From Macrocystis pyrifera (Eukaryota > Sar > Phaeophyceae > Laminariales > Laminariaceae), in assembly GCA_031763025.1 (NCBI GenBank), contig JASSKH010000010.1:4769901-4833900 (forward strand): 64,000 nt of DNA, read 5' to 3'. The notes below the pieces were generated by a model that did no database searches, was not told the DNA's origin, and was given only the letters and a program-made list of their open reading frames with translations. Numbering within the stretch: the first letter of the stretch is position 1; every line of letters starts with the position of its first letter. Of this stretch, positions 22,451-33,889 are shown piece after piece. The position numbers and the translations under genes were made by a program.

Positions 22451-23460
22451 CCGTGGATCCGACACTTTGAAATCATCCCGCTTCCTGCTCAAAGGTTTCT
22501 CTCATACCAACACTGAATGATGCTCCGATAATATCAAAGATACTACCTGGAACACGAGTATAGCAGTCTGAAGCTGGAATTGGAATGGAGAATTCCGATA
22601 TTTGGAAAGTACAGCGGTACTGCTGTCTTATTGCACATATCCCCACACTTTCTCGTAGTTCCAGGCGTTTTGCCCCGAAACATGGGGTCACAATCCGCTT
22701 GGGGTTAACGTGCCTGGTATTATAATCTCCGTACCCACCTCCTCGAGCTCCCACATAATATTACAGTATGTTAGCACGAAAGACCCACTCCATATATATG
22801 GCAGCAATATCAGCTATATACTATGGGGGTGCTCACGCCGTACTCCCAGACTTAATTAACATGTATACCAGGTATAGTTGTCTTACACTATACCGAAACT
22901 CTGCTTCAAATCCCGCTTGGTGCCCTGATAACACCGGGACCTGAACCCTCTTCATACTACAGAGTAGCTTTGGACGGAGTAGCTTTGGATCCAAATAAAA
23001 TTATGAGCCGGCAGGGACCGTATTGGTATCCTGATCCCACTAAAAAACGCCATAAGAAGTACTATAAAAATATCAAAGTTCCAATATACGGGTATAAGAT
23101 CAGGGTGTCAAGTGGGCCCTCCCGGAGGCAGGGCCAGTTTGGAATTTGAAGCGCTCAGATCTGGGTGTAATCAGGTCGGTGTGGGATCAGGGTGCAAAGC
23201 GGAAGCAGAGTGTTCAGGAGCAGAGTTCTGGTGACGTTTACGTGATATCTTTTTTATTTTCTTCTTCCCATTGATATATTCGCCTTTCCTTTATCTCTCC
23301 CTCCTATTTATAGGCGTGACTCAGATCCGGGGTCACATAGCAGGTTCTCCTCCCTCCTTCCTACCATAATTCGTGCCTTTCATTTTTAACGCGAGGGGAC
23401 TTCTGCGCTTTCTTCCCTTGTCGGCTCGCATCGAATTACACCTACCCACGCTACGCGCTC
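22451..23460 (+). other. No gene; contains dispersed repeat R4 copy 1
   Basis: 23240-23450 (GTGACTCAGATCCGGGGT and following CT-rich sequence to CTCGCATCGAATT) matches 58860-59080. The rest shows nothing coding. Confidence 0.5.
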
Positions 23461-23463
23461 TCA

Positions 23464-24234
23464 GGCCGTTTCCTATGCGGTTCGATTTTTGAGCTTCAGA
23501 TTTTGACCCGATGGCATTTTCAGATATGAGCTTGACAAATCGAAAGGGTCTTCCTATGCGGAAAAATCAGATTTATTATTGTGCGTGTAGAGATTCGAGC
23601 AAACGCCGAGACGAACTGCTGTTTTTGTGATTTGGCGCCGCGAAGAGACGTGCTGGGTGCGCTGCCCTGCGCGTAGGACCCAAGCGTCCGAGCCCACGCT
23701 GACTGCCTCTAGTCTGGTGGCGAAGAGACGTGGCGAGTGCGCTAGAGTCAACCTGTCTTGGTATTTTGTGTTTCATTTTGTGACTGACTGCTGCTGCTGT
23801 ACAGCAGTGTAGTCTACGAGTACGTATCCACGGAGAGGCGCGTGCCGAGTGCTCTTCTCCTGGTCTCTAGGCCCAAGCCCGCGCCAGCCGACTCTAGTCT
23901 GGCCACGGAGGGACGCGCCGTCCGCGCGTCGGGCGCGAAGCAATGTCGCTATACAGCTGCATCACCATCCAACTCACCGATCGTTCTGCTGCTGTTTGCT
24001 GTCGTGGATAACATCTTGAATTTAGAGAGCATGCCGTTTTTCGATCTCTAAATCTGATGACCCAGGGTCGTCGGCTTTTGGCCCAAAATCCGACGACTTG
24101 GGTCATCGGATTCTCAAACCGAAAAAAAATCCGGTCGGATTTTGCATAATCGGACCGCATAAGTAGGGTCATTCGATTTTGAGATCGAAAAATACAAATC
24201 TGAAGCTCGAAATCGAACCGCGTAGGAAACGGCC
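23464..24234 (+). mobile_element. Harbinger-like non-autonomous element, copy 1 (771 bp)
   Basis: Terminal inverted repeats of about 40 bp: GGCCGTTTCCTATGCGGTTC at the left and its complement, ending GTAGGAAACGGCC, at the right. Flanked by direct TCA (23461-23463 and 24235-24237). No transposase frame. Inverted relative to copies 2 and 3. Internal CTGCTGCTGTACAGCAGTG is shared with copy 2 at 28544. Confidence 0.85.
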
Positions 24235-24237
24235 TCA

Positions 24238-25519
24238 GCAGTCGGTTCATTTTTGTTTTACTTTCGGCCAATATTTTCACAACCTCAGGCTGACTCTTAT
24301 GGGAGCCAGCCAGAAACCGGAAAATAAAAACAGGATTTCCCTTCATCGTGTAGAAACCCCACGGTAGTGCCGTCGGTAGACATGAGTCATTTACGATCAC
24401 TGCCCAAACATAGTAAAAACCTGTTCTTTCAACACACAGCGCATACCGCCGCCACCGATTCCTCGCCTCACAGGGCACGAGACGACGACAAACCTTTGAG
24501 GCCGTATGCTCCACTGATCTGTGAGTGCTCTCTATCAAGTTTGACCCAGTTTCGTCTGAAAAAAAAAACGGCCAGAAATGAGTCGGGCTCCAATGTCTCG
24601 AGCGAGAACTCCGGCCACACAGCATCAACCACCCTCAAAACTTGGTAGCGAGCACTCTCAGAGCAGTGGCGCTTACGGCCTGGAAGATTTGACGTCATCT
24701 CGTGCCCTGTGAGGCAAGGAATCATCAGCGGTGGTATTAATAGTTGTGTGTTGAAATCGCAGCTTTTGCCTGCTGCGGTATACCAAATGACATATCCCAT
24801 CGGTTGTGTGGGTTTCAACACCGTAAAGGGCAAATCCTGTTCTGTTTTCCGGTTTCGGCTCCCGTGAGAATCAGCGTCAACAAGGTGGCATTCAAATTCA
24901 CGGAATCAACGCTATTATTATTAGGATATTTCGAGGGTAACCACTAGACCACGGCGATATCAACCTTTTAGATCGGGTACCGTGTTTTATTGTTCATTCC
25001 ATAATATGTAAAAATAATTAGACACCGCAACTGCTGTGAGATCCAGAATTTAGCCGAAACTCATATTCGAAGCCGCGTGGGGTACTTCGAGCATGCGCAC
25101 CAGGTACTACAACTTTAGTAAGACATGGACATGGGGTGTGTAAAATTTGGCTTCGTGGAGGATATATTATGTATCGATAAGCTTATATAAACATATGCGA
25201 CATATCAGGCAGGTCTGCTTTTCGAGTTGATCTTGTTTTTGGGTCAGCACCTGAAAAATAAAAAACCAAGAGCCCTTCGTCGAGCATTGTACATTCGTCA
25301 AGCATTGTGAGTTACGTTCGATCATTTGGTTGGTTACCCCGTCGCGATCTTGAAGTTGAAAAAAAATGGTTGGTTGGTGTTTTTTCGATCTTGACGTTTG
25401 GATTATGGGACGTTATTATTTTATTGTTTTCTTGACGTTGTACGTACCTCTGGAGAAAACAATTCTTCGGTTGTCCATGCTAGCCCGAGAGCCGTTCTGT
25501 TGTCCTCACTGATACGTAT
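24238..25519 (+). other. No gene recognised
   Basis: Open frames here are short and uncorroborated. 25210-25400 is rich in TTCG and TTGG words. Confidence 0.4.
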
Positions 25520-25822
25520 TTGGGTTATGAATACTGCTGTTTCTGTGCTGGTATTTCATTCGATCGTATCTCGCATGATATTCAGAGAGCAGAGAGCACA
25601 AGCCCTGCAGCCTCACTGCTGTCTGTCTTCCGCCTTCTCCCAACATCAACTTTCTACGACGTCAAACTCAACGTGTCCCAAGTCCGCTTGCTCACTGACG
25701 AAGATAAGGAATCCGCACACGAGCGTGTCTCGTCCCAACCCGGCCACAACAACAACAAGCACAAGAGCACCTTCTTCCTCCCTCCCGTTGGGGGGGGAGA
25801 GCAGGCTCCCGCCCCAGTATAG
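25520..25822 (+). CDS. Uncertain coding exon, hypothetical
   Basis: The frame gives a mixed-composition stretch, TFYDVKLNVSQVRLLTDEDK then ESAHERVSSQPG, followed by an Asn/His/Lys run and a stop. An overlapping frame is also open. It could be a 3'-terminal exon after a pyrimidine-rich tract ending at about 25640. No family recognised, no paralogue in the window. Confidence 0.2.
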   Translation: MGYEYCCFCAGISFDRISHDIQRAESTSPAASLLSVFRLLPTSTFYDVKLNVSQVRLLTDEDKESAHERVSSQPGHNNNKHKSTFFLPPVGGGEQAPAPV

Positions 25823-26010
25823 CCAGTATCAGCTGCCCTGGGCAGCTGTCAACGCATGAACGACGAACAAGAAGGTTGGCTAAGGACTCCTTTTTTGTTT
25901 TGCGATATCGGGCGTTCTACTTACTCGCAGGGGTCAGTCTACCTGCCAGATACTGGTAGCCACCAACCTTTCCCGAGACGCAGAAAAACCGAATAATTGC
26001 CTCATCGCCG

Positions 26011-26057
26011 TGAGTGAGTGAGTGAGTGAATAAGTGAGTGAGTGAGTAAGCAAGTGA
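26011..26057 (+). repeat. (GAGT)n microsatellite
   Basis: Imperfect GAGT/AAGT tetramers, about 11 units. Confidence 0.9.
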
Positions 26058-26316
26058 GTTTGGGAGTGAGGGGGGTTTGGCGTGGCTCGATGTTGCCTCG
26101 GAATCCGACGACAGCGGAAACCCTGGGTACAGCAATAGGTCCAAAATATATTATATGCCTGTGGTATGTCTCGAATCTGCTGTATGTGCGAGGCCCATTT
26201 TTCCCGAATGACATCATTTTCGGGCATTTGGGACTAAGGTGCAGCTGTCTTGTTGCTTTCGATAGCCCCCTCAACGCCCGCCTCATTTTTGACGATCGCA
26301 GCACCAGCGCCCAATG

Positions 26317-26556
26317 TTAAAGCTGCTGTATACAAACAGTTTCCTGCCATTTGATGCCCGCGCCACCGTTTTTTTTTTCGTGGTTTTGATCGTTTGCTGC
26401 AACCTTGAGCAGCGTGGGAGAGTGTGCACCGCAGTCTGAAGAGATTGCGCCGGCAAGCGAATCGGTGATGAGCTTCCCAGCGTATCGGTCGTCCAAGAAG
26501 CAGACGTCTTTGTGGAGGTGAGTGCACACAATATAAATTGCAAAGCGATGGTGCAA
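26317..26556 (-). CDS. Uncertain short frame, hypothetical
   Basis: The minus-strand frame contains HLHKDVCFLDDRYAGKLI then TDSLAGAISSDCG, which looks protein-like. The + strand is also open over 26403-26519 and ends at a GTGAGT (26520), so the strand is undecided. No paralogue here. Confidence 0.2.
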   Translation of the reverse strand: MHHRFAIYIVCTHLHKDVCFLDDRYAGKLITDSLAGAISSDCGAHSPTLLKVAANDQNHEKKNGGAGIKWQETVCIQQL

Positions 26557-26709
26557 CGCCGTCTGTAGGTAGCGTTTAATCTTGTTAGTGACGCACTAAT
26601 TTATTATATGTCGCCTGCCCCCGAATGTATTTTTCATACCTGGTATGTTTTTTTTCATGGGCATTTCTCAACGCTGACATACTATATATACCTCGTAAAT
26701 ATATATTTA

Positions 26710-27019
26710 TTTTTTTATCATCACTTTCACTTCCCAGGTAACCTCGCAGGAGGTTTTACCCTCAGCGGTCTTCTTCTGGACAAGTCGCGATCACAGGTGT
26801 CGTGCCTTCCCCCCGGTACATGCCTTCATTTTGATCGCGCACAGGGTTCAGCATTGAATGCAGCTTGTCGATTTACATTGGATGTAGCTCACGATTTCCC
26901 GCTTTCCGCTAATCAATGTGTATGCAAGAAAAAGCCTTACGAATATGCACTCGATGAGACTTGAACCCACGTAATTGATCTTAGTAGGCACACGAACCAC
27001 CTTCCAAGCCACCGGGGAC
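26710..27019 (-). mobile_element. tRNA-derived SINE, copy 2
   Basis: On the minus strand it starts GTCCCCGGTGGCTTGG (A-box type), has GTGGGTTCAAGTCTCAT (B-box type) about 45 bases later, and ends in a short A-rich tail. It is homologous to 59315-59659 throughout. The intact internal Pol III promoter boxes are sequence-level evidence only. Confidence 0.8.
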
Positions 27020-27584
27020 TTGTTCGGGCTAATTTGCATTGTTCGCAGTTTTCCATCTCAAGACGCTAACATTTTCTAGGCGTAGATACGCCTATTAATA
27101 GTAAGCGTTGTTACAGTAGTTGTGGTGTGCTCTTTGTACAAACAACAAGGCATCTTCCTTCTCATCTTTATTCCTCGTATCGTTTTGCGTCACCGTATGG
27201 GGCGTCTCAACACTCTTCCAACAAAAATACTCAAGTAAACCCCGCACCGCCTCCTACGCTCTCGCCCAATCATGCCAACTCGTAGCACGCGCGGCGTACC
27301 AGATATTTCGGCGCACCTAAGAGCAATTCGTCCTTCTCCGACCCACTCGTCCCAGAGCACGCGAGGCGCTAGCCTAGTGTTGCGTATTCTTGTCTAGTTG
27401 CAACACAATTTACTGTGCACCAGAATATAAATTATTTAATTGACGCTGTCGTCCATATGCAAGAAACTCCGCCTCAAAAGCGGTTCTTAGTATTAATAGG
27501 ATGCGGCTGGATGCAGCTCACCCTCCATGTCTGGGTAATCGACCGATATTTTACCCCTATAGCTCAGTAGGTAATACGATCACA
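27020..27584 (+). other. No gene recognised
   Basis: Nothing coding supported. TATAGCTCAGTAGGTAATAC near 27559 resembles a tRNA D-arm but no T-arm follows. Confidence 0.4.
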
Positions 27585-27745
27585 CTTCATGCGACTCGCC
27601 GAACACTTCACGGCGCTTCGCGCTTGGTGCAAGCAAGGCTGCCTGGTCGGTAAAAACCCGAAGTGCTCCGTCCCAGCATTGTAAGAATGCGAGGGTCTAT
27701 GGTCACACGACTACGGCAGTGCATGATATCAAGTACACCGCCCCC
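27585..27745 (+). repeat. Dispersed repeat R2, copy 2
   Basis: CGGCGCTTCGCGCTTGGTGC and the following 120 bp match 11585-11760. After it comes CCGCCCC/CTCCC-rich sequence (27735-27830), similar to that after copy 1. Confidence 0.65.
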
Positions 27746-28111
27746 CGCCCCTCCTTATAATGACCAGCGCATGCAACGTATGAGTACGCCCCCCCCGCTC
27801 TCCCCCCCGCTCGCCTCCCCCATGAGTATTTACTTGCGTATTCTCGGGCTTCACTTTGATTTCTCGTCCCGAGGTGTCGCAATGTTTTAATTGTTTCAGT
27901 CAAGATGGTATCATTTTATTTCATTTTATTCCTGGGTTATTCATCCACTTCAGAGTGCGTGGGACCTGAGTTGTGACCACGAACTACAACTAGTTTGTGC
28001 GATGGGTTAATTTGACAACAACAGCAATAACTGCTGTTAGTAGCAGTGCGGGTAGTAGGTGCCGCCCGCACGATAACGTTTACACTATTGATAGTGTACA
28101 ACAGATAGTAA

Positions 28112-28868
28112 GGCCTTTTCCTATGCGGTTCGATTTCGAGCTTCAGATTTGTATTTTTCGATCTCAAAAACGAATGACCCTGCTTATGCAGTCCGAATAT
28201 GCAAAATCCGACGGGAAATCTTTCGATTTGAGAATCCGATGACCCAAGTCGTCGGATTTTGGCCCAAAAGCCGACGACCTGGGTCATCAGGTTTTCAAAT
28301 CGAAAACTGGCATGCTCTCTAAATTCAAGATGCCATCCACAACAGCAAACAGCAGCAGAACGATCGATGAGTTGGATGGTCATACAGCTGTATACCGACG
28401 TTGCTTCGAGCCCGACGCGCGGGCGGCGCGTCCCTCCGTGGCCAGACTAGAGTCGGCTGGCGCGAGCTCGGGCCTAGAGACCAAGAGAAGCGCACTCGGC
28501 ACGCGCCTCTCCATGGATACGTATTCGTAGACTACACTGCTGTAGAGCAGCAGCAGTCAGTCACAAAATGAAACACAAAATACCAAGATAGGTTGACCCT
28601 AGCGCACTCGCCACGTCTCTTCGCCGCCAGACCAGAGGCAGTCAGCGTGGTCTCGGACGGTTGGGTCCTATGCGCAGGGCAGCGCGTCTCTTCGCGGCGC
28701 CAAACCACAATATCAGCAGTTGGTCTCGGCGTTGGCTCGAATCTCTACACGCACAATAAATCTGATTTTTCCGCATAGGAAGACTCTTTCGATTTGCCAA
28801 GTTCATATCTGAAAATGTCATCGCGTCAAAATCTGAAGCTCAAAAATCGAACCGCGTAGGAAACGGCC
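28112..28868 (-). mobile_element. Harbinger-like non-autonomous element, copy 2 (757 bp)
   Basis: Ends GGCCTTTTCCTATGCGG and GTAGGAAACGGCC, flanked by direct TAA (28109-28111 and 28869-28871). Its whole length matches copy 1 in inverted orientation. Two copies with intact 3-bp TNA duplications define the element borders. Confidence 0.88.
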
Positions 28869-28871
28869 TAA

Positions 28872-29725
28872 ATGCAAGGTTTCGCGGCTTACGATTTCCC
28901 GCTGAACGGAGCGTTTCCAAGCTACTCTGTAGTACACCAGAAACTGTGCCAGTATCGCGATACGTGCGTGTAGAATGCACGAATTATGTGCATGCGGTGG
29001 GGATCACGGTTTAAGAGCTACCGGTATCGGTTTAAGAGAGTTCAAAGTACGTGTGTACTGTTTCAATCGACTTGAAATAGCTTGGCACGGCCATACTCAA
29101 ATGCTGTAGAATACCCATTCACTGCGGGTTTAAGGGAAACAGACAGGCAAGACACACGCCTGGCTTAGATCGCGACCCTCCCTGTACTGTACGTGCTAGG
29201 CATGTATCGTAATACAGTATAGGTTGTTGTGTGTCGTGTTCAAAGGTTGAAAGTAAGTACAAAATCTGATTGCAATGAAGTGTGGCGTGCCATACTGCTG
29301 TACTGCCTGCGATATGTGGCGGAGTTTTTCCAGCCGTTCATGCCGTATTCGCCCAAACGGAGTCTTTCACATATTTACTGAATGCCTTGCGTTGTTTTTC
29401 TTTCGCTGCAATGTGGGGTCTCAGGAGGCCCACTTACATAAAACAGAGTATTTATTAAAAATAAATCCGGCGGTATCCTTTGAAAACAGACAACATATCC
29501 AAAATAATTGTGAAACGGTTTGGCAGGCATGTGCAAAACTTCAGGGCCCGACTCGAACTATCGGCTTCGACTCTGAACGGGGACACAAAGAAGTGCACAA
29601 ACTTGAACCAGCCTGTACGAAAAAGAACAAACATGAAAACAAGAGAATAGCAGAGAAGGAGGAGAACGAAGGAGAGGTAAAGGAAAATCATACTGGTTAT
29701 ACTTTCTGTATTATTAATATTAATA
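28872..29725 (+). other. No assigned gene; one long frame of doubtful status
   Basis: A frame open over about 29275-29720 ends inside the neighbouring transposon. It includes a Lys/Glu-rich stretch (KKNKHENKRIAEKEENEG) but has no splice context or paralogue. Confidence 0.3.
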
Positions 29726-30476
29726 GTCTATTTCCTATGCGGTTCGATTTCGAGCTTCAGAGTTGTAGTTTCGATCTCAAAAATGAAAGCATCTGCATAT
29801 GCAGTCCGAATATGCAAAATCTGACCGGAAAAAAAAAAAAATCGATTTGAGAATCCCATGGCCCAAGTCGTCACATTTTGGGCCAAAAATCCGACGACTT
29901 GGGTAATCAGATTTTCTAATCGATCAATGGCAGGGTATCTAAATTCAAGATGCTATCTACGACAGCAAGCAGAGAGCATAACGATGTATGAATTGGATGG
30001 TGTCACAGCTGTACAGCAACCTTGCTTCGCACCCGACGCGCGGTCGGCGGACGGCGTATCTCTCCGTGGCCAGACTACAGTCGGCTGGCGCGGGCTCGGG
30101 CCTAGAGACCAAGAGTAGCGCACTCGGCCCGCACCTCTCCGTGGGTACGTAAGACTGTGAAATACGAAATACCAAGGCAGGTTGACGCTAGCGCACTCGG
30201 CACGTCTCTTCGCCGCCAGACCGAAGGCAGTCAGCGTTCGCTCGGACTCTTACAGTAGGTCCTAGGCGCAGTGCAGCGCACCCAGCGCGTCTCTTCGCGG
30301 CGCCAGACCACAACAACAGCAGTTGGTCTCGGCGTTTGCTCGAATCTCTGCATGCACAATAAATCTCTTTTTTTTCGCATAGGAAGACTGTTTCGATTTG
30401 CCAATTTCAAATCTGAAAATGCGATCGGGTCAAAATCTGAAGCTCTAAAATCGAACCGCATTCGTAGGAACATCCT
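29726..30476 (-). mobile_element. Harbinger-like non-autonomous element, copy 3, decayed ends
   Basis: Same orientation and internal order as copy 2 (CCTATGCGGTTCGATTTCG near the left; AATCTGAAGCTC...ATCGAACCGCA at the right). The terminal GGCC has mutated at both ends and no clean target duplication is visible, so this is the oldest copy. Confidence 0.75.
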
Positions 30477-30905
30477 TGCAATCATTTTTTTTCAGGTATC
30501 CGAAATACTGCAGCTAGTGGTACGTGCACGTATAAACGCTCGTGTCCGTATGATTCTTTATACAGGGTTCGAGGTAGATGTTTGATCTTAACGCTGAATC
30601 CTTTTTTTTCGGTTGCTTTTACCTGGAGTTTTTTCAATCTCTCACAGGGGGACTTCAAGTGGTCTCGACCCCCTCCTCTTTCTCCAATAATGAATATAGT
30701 TTTTCAAGCCTTGCGCGGGCTTTTTCGACACGGTTGCCGTCAGTTATCGATATTTTGCATGTATTTCAAAGTGAAGAGCCCTCTGCAGCGACGCCACCAC
30801 GAACGCTGCAGCTAGGTCCCCGCCGTGAAAGTTTAGGCAATCGAAGGTGTTTTCAATAATCAACTCAGTTCGTTGAAGCATGTGATGTACGAAGTATTTA
30901 TCAAA
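30477..30905 (+). other. No gene recognised
   Basis: Short uncorroborated frames only. Confidence 0.4.
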
Positions 30906-31158
30906 GAGCCCAAAAACAGCCTTCCACCCGGCCGAGAGATACGGGTACGTACCTGATATATATATATTGCATTCCTCTTCCTTTCTAAAGAGTTCGCCCT
31001 ATCTAGCTTGCACAACATCTTCTCCTTCCTATTAATAGCGTCCCCCCCCATACTGTCGTTCGACGTTCGTTTGTGAGGGGGTTTCTCCCGCCGTGACAAT
31101 GACAGCAACAAGCGCCCAAAAACAGCCTTCCACCCGGCCGAGAGATACGGGTACAAAC

Positions 31159-31199
<41 letters not shown>

Positions 31200-31343
31200 C
31201 ATTCCTCTTCCTTCCTAAAGAGTTCGCCCTATCTAGCTCGCGCAACATCTTCTCCTTCCTATTAATAGCGTGTCCCCCCATACTGTCGTTCGACGTTCGT
31301 TTGTGAGGGGGTCTGTCCCGCCGTGACAATGACAGCAACAAGC
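30906..31343 (+). repeat. Direct tandem duplication with (TA)n expansion
   Basis: Unit 1 (about 30906-31112) and unit 2 (about 31113-31343) are almost identical, from CCCAAAAACAGCCTTCCACC to CGTGACAATGACAGCAACAA. Unit 2 has an extended TA microsatellite (31161-31197). The unit abuts a kinase exon 6 relic and may carry its intron. Confidence 0.9.
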
Positions 31344-31414
31344 AGTGGCAAAACAATGACAACTCTCTCCTCATGCCTCGCCCCGCCGCCCCCCTCCTGC
31401 CCCTCACATCTTAG

Positions 31415-31560
31415 GATGGCAACAAGCAAGAGCATTGATTCCGTCGAGTGCTTGAACGATGTGGGTGGATCAGAAGGTCTCGTCATGGAGAGTTTCGATG
31501 TGCGCTTTGTTGAAGGCACGTACGGAAACTTCTGGCATCCCATCCATGCTCGCCGAGCAG
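31415..31560 (+). pseudogene. Kinase exon 6 relic (+)
   Basis: After acceptor CACATCTTAG: MATSKSIDSVECLNDVGG then SEGLVMESFDV, before GTTAAG. It matches exon 6 of A and B but is 146 bp, four short, which breaks the phase. A weaker second piece (CLDDVAESEGLVNDIC) lies at 31685-31735. Confidence 0.75.
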
Positions 31561-31794
31561 GTTAAGTGAGAAAACACACACAACACACATACACATGCGT
31601 GTTCTTGCGTTTGCTATAGTTATGTTTCGGAATAGTAGAAGTGTTCGTGCAGGATAGAAAACCCCAACAATAACCTTGGCGTAAGTGTGTTTGGACGACG
31701 TCGCGGAATCAGAAGGACTCGTCAACGATATATGTTGCTGATGTTAGTGCTGTTCGCCATCCTGCGCAACGCCACCAGGCACTGGAACGCCGTT

Positions 31795-31985
31795 CTTTCC
31801 AGTCAATACTAGCTCACCGGTGTGATGGTCTTGATTGTGTAGACTCTCCGGCCGTGCTGCAGTGCTCGCGGTGGACGACGACGAACCCTCCTTCCCCTAA
31901 GACGCCGGTGTCCTCGAAACGCTGCTGTACGTGGGCAAGCCCGTTCGTCGTTAACTCGCGCCTGCACGCATAAGCGTCGTCATTT
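31795..31985 (-). pseudogene. Kinase exon 4 relic (-), array member 1
   Basis: The minus strand reads CRRELTTNGLAHVQQRFED then TGVLGEGGFVVVHRE. The glycine loop remains but the beta3 AIK region is frame-shifted. It ends at CCG|GTGAGC, the exon 4 donor. Confidence 0.8.
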
Positions 31986-32439
31986 CTCCCGATTTGAGAT
32001 GGGCACCGGATGGCATTTTCGAAAAGCTGAAAATCGAATAGGAGGCATTCTTCTCAGAAACGAAAAACCTGTTCAGCCGGTTTTTGTTCGGCAGGTATTA
32101 TAGCCTCCATAGCATTGGAAACCATGGGTGAATAGTCGATTTTTTCCTCGACTCGCACCTTGTTGTGTGCTCTCAAGTGCGTATCTGGTTCTCTCGGCTA
32201 CCATGTCTGCCCAACTTTTACGCTGTCATGTTTATGTGTGTTCACGTTGTCCATTGCTGCAGGCTCGTTATAGTGTGGATGTGGGTGCCCTGAAATACAG
32301 CCGGTACTAAAATTACACAGAATACAAACCGTTTTAGTTTTTGAAAACCGAGTATTTGCAAACGCCTGCAGGCTTTCCTAAAACCGCGGTTAACCTGTTT
32401 GTATTTATCCGGTGCCCATCTCTACTCCCGACATCCTTC

Positions 32440-32635
32440 CAGCCATCACAGGTCACCGGTGTGATGGTCTTGATTGCGTAAAATCCCGTGTCTTGCATCG
32501 CTGACGGTAGACGATGCCGAGTCCCCCTCCTCCTATAGTAGAACGATGGTGTCCTCGAAACATTGCTATTCGTCGGTGGGCCCGTTGGCTGCCGAATCGC
32601 GCATACACGCGCAAGCACTGCCCCGGAAAAAAAGG
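32440..32635 (-). pseudogene. Kinase exon 4 relic (-), array member 2
   Basis: The minus strand keeps the 3' end FYAIKTITPV before a donor-like GTGACC, while the glycine loop is frame-shifted. Its 5' end lies a few bases from the 5' end of member 3, giving a head-to-head pair. Confidence 0.75.
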
Positions 32636-32639
32636 ACGG

Positions 32640-32811
32640 TGCCTCCTCGTGCCTGCGTGTGATAGCGGCGGACGGACTCACCCGCGCGCACCAGCGTTTC
32701 TAGGACGTCGTGGCCCTAGGGGAAAGGGAGGTCGGCATCGTCCACCATGGGCATTGCAAGAAGACCAGAGAGTCTACACAACCAAGACTATCAAACCGGC
32801 GAACTATGATG
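32640..32811 (+). pseudogene. Kinase exon 4 relic (+), array member 3
   Basis: The + strand shows GGCATCGTCCACCATGGGC and KKTRE-type coding sequence but is broken into several frames. Its 3' end runs into the 3' end of member 4 across GGCTGCAGCTCA (tail-to-tail). Confidence 0.75.
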
Positions 32812-32984
32812 GCTGCAGCTCAATGGTGTGATGGTCTGAATTGCATAGGCTTTCTAGCCTTCTTGCGTCGCTGGCGGTGGACGATGCCGAACCCCCCTTC
32901 CTCTGGGATGATGGTGTCCTCGAAATGCTGATGTACGTAAGTGAGCCTGTTGGTCGCGAACTCACGCCGACACATCGGCGGGTC
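32812..32984 (-). pseudogene. Kinase exon 4 relic (-), array member 4
   Basis: The minus strand has CATCAGCATTTCGAGGACAC and the GGGTTCGGCATCGTCCACC glycine-loop sequence. It is broken by small indels. Head-to-head with member 5 at about 32984. Confidence 0.75.
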
Positions 32985-33138
32985 GACTTGAGTTAGCGGC
33001 TAACGGGCTCACCCATTACCAGCAGTGTTTCAGGACACCATCGTTCTGGGGGAAAGGGGGTTCGGCATCGTCCACCATCGGCGCTGCAAGAAGACCAGAG
33101 AGACTAGAAAACCAAGACCATCACACTGGTGAGCTGTG
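32985..33138 (+). pseudogene. Kinase exon 4 relic (+), array member 5
   Basis: Retains GAGTTAGCGGCTAACGGGCT, GGGTTCGGCATCGTCCACC and GGTGAGCTGTGATGG. It then turns back on itself at 33125-33170 (GGCTGCAGCTCACTGGTGTG), so the palindromic pattern continues into a truncated sixth arm. Confidence 0.75.
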
Positions 33139-33339
33139 ATGGCTGCAGCTCACTGGTGTGATGGTATACACGACTCACCTCATACGTCTCTGATATCACG
33201 GACATTGTTGTCATTTTGTTTTGATAACCTGTTGCCCCAAGAGAAGTAAAACTCGTAGTACGCACTGCTGCTGCTCTCGCTGCTGCTGTGCACAGCTCGC
33301 GACATTTTCGTTGGCCGTCGACTAGTGACACAGCTACGT

Positions 33340-33422
33340 TTTTGACGCAGCCATTCGATCCATTCTTGATCCAAGGGTATACAGGAGCCGGTCTGGTGCG
33401 AGACATGATCGCCTGCGCCATG
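33340..33422 (+). pseudogene. Kinase exon 5 relic (+)
   Basis: FDPFLIQGYTGAGLVRDMIA matches exon 5; the alphaC glutamate position is Asp (RD). Donor-like GTTGAG follows at about 33421. Confidence 0.75.
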
Positions 33423-33701
33423 TTGAGCCCGCTCTCCTTTGTCTCGCCACGCGATCAGCTTACTCTTCGTGACCTTCTTTGCAGTAGGTAGGCGTGCGCG
33501 TGTCGCCAGCGAGCGGCCACATACCGAGGTTGTGGTGTCCGAAGCCGCGCATGGATGGTAGCTTACTAGTGGTGCTCCTGTTGCGCTTTGGTGTGCACGC
33601 CGAAACATCGGGGTCTTGAAGTTTAGCCCCTCGGGGGGCCGAGGTAGCTCTCTCGCCTCATGCCACGCCCCCCTCTCCCCCCCTGCCCCCCACATATTGG
33701 G

Positions 33702-33849
33702 ACGGTAACCCACAAGAAGATTGTTGTCGTTGGTTGTTCAAACGATGTGGGTGGATCAGAGGGTCTTGTAGTGGAGATGGCGCTGTGCGATATGTTCAAG
33801 GCCTGTACGAAAATGAGCGACTCCGTATTCTTCTCAAACAAGATATCAG
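33702..33849 (+). pseudogene. Kinase exon 6 relic (+)
   Basis: GCSNDVGGSEGLVVEMALCD then MFKACTKMSDSVF matches exon 6. The acceptor dinucleotide is GG instead of AG. Confidence 0.8.
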
Positions 33850-33889
33850 TAAGTTTCTTGTTCCACGAAACTTACTTGTCATGTTGAGC

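Noticed and set aside
27555..27600. tRNA gene suggested by TAGCTCAGTAGGTAATAC
   Set aside because: D-arm-like only. No anticodon arm, T-arm or matching acceptor stem follows.
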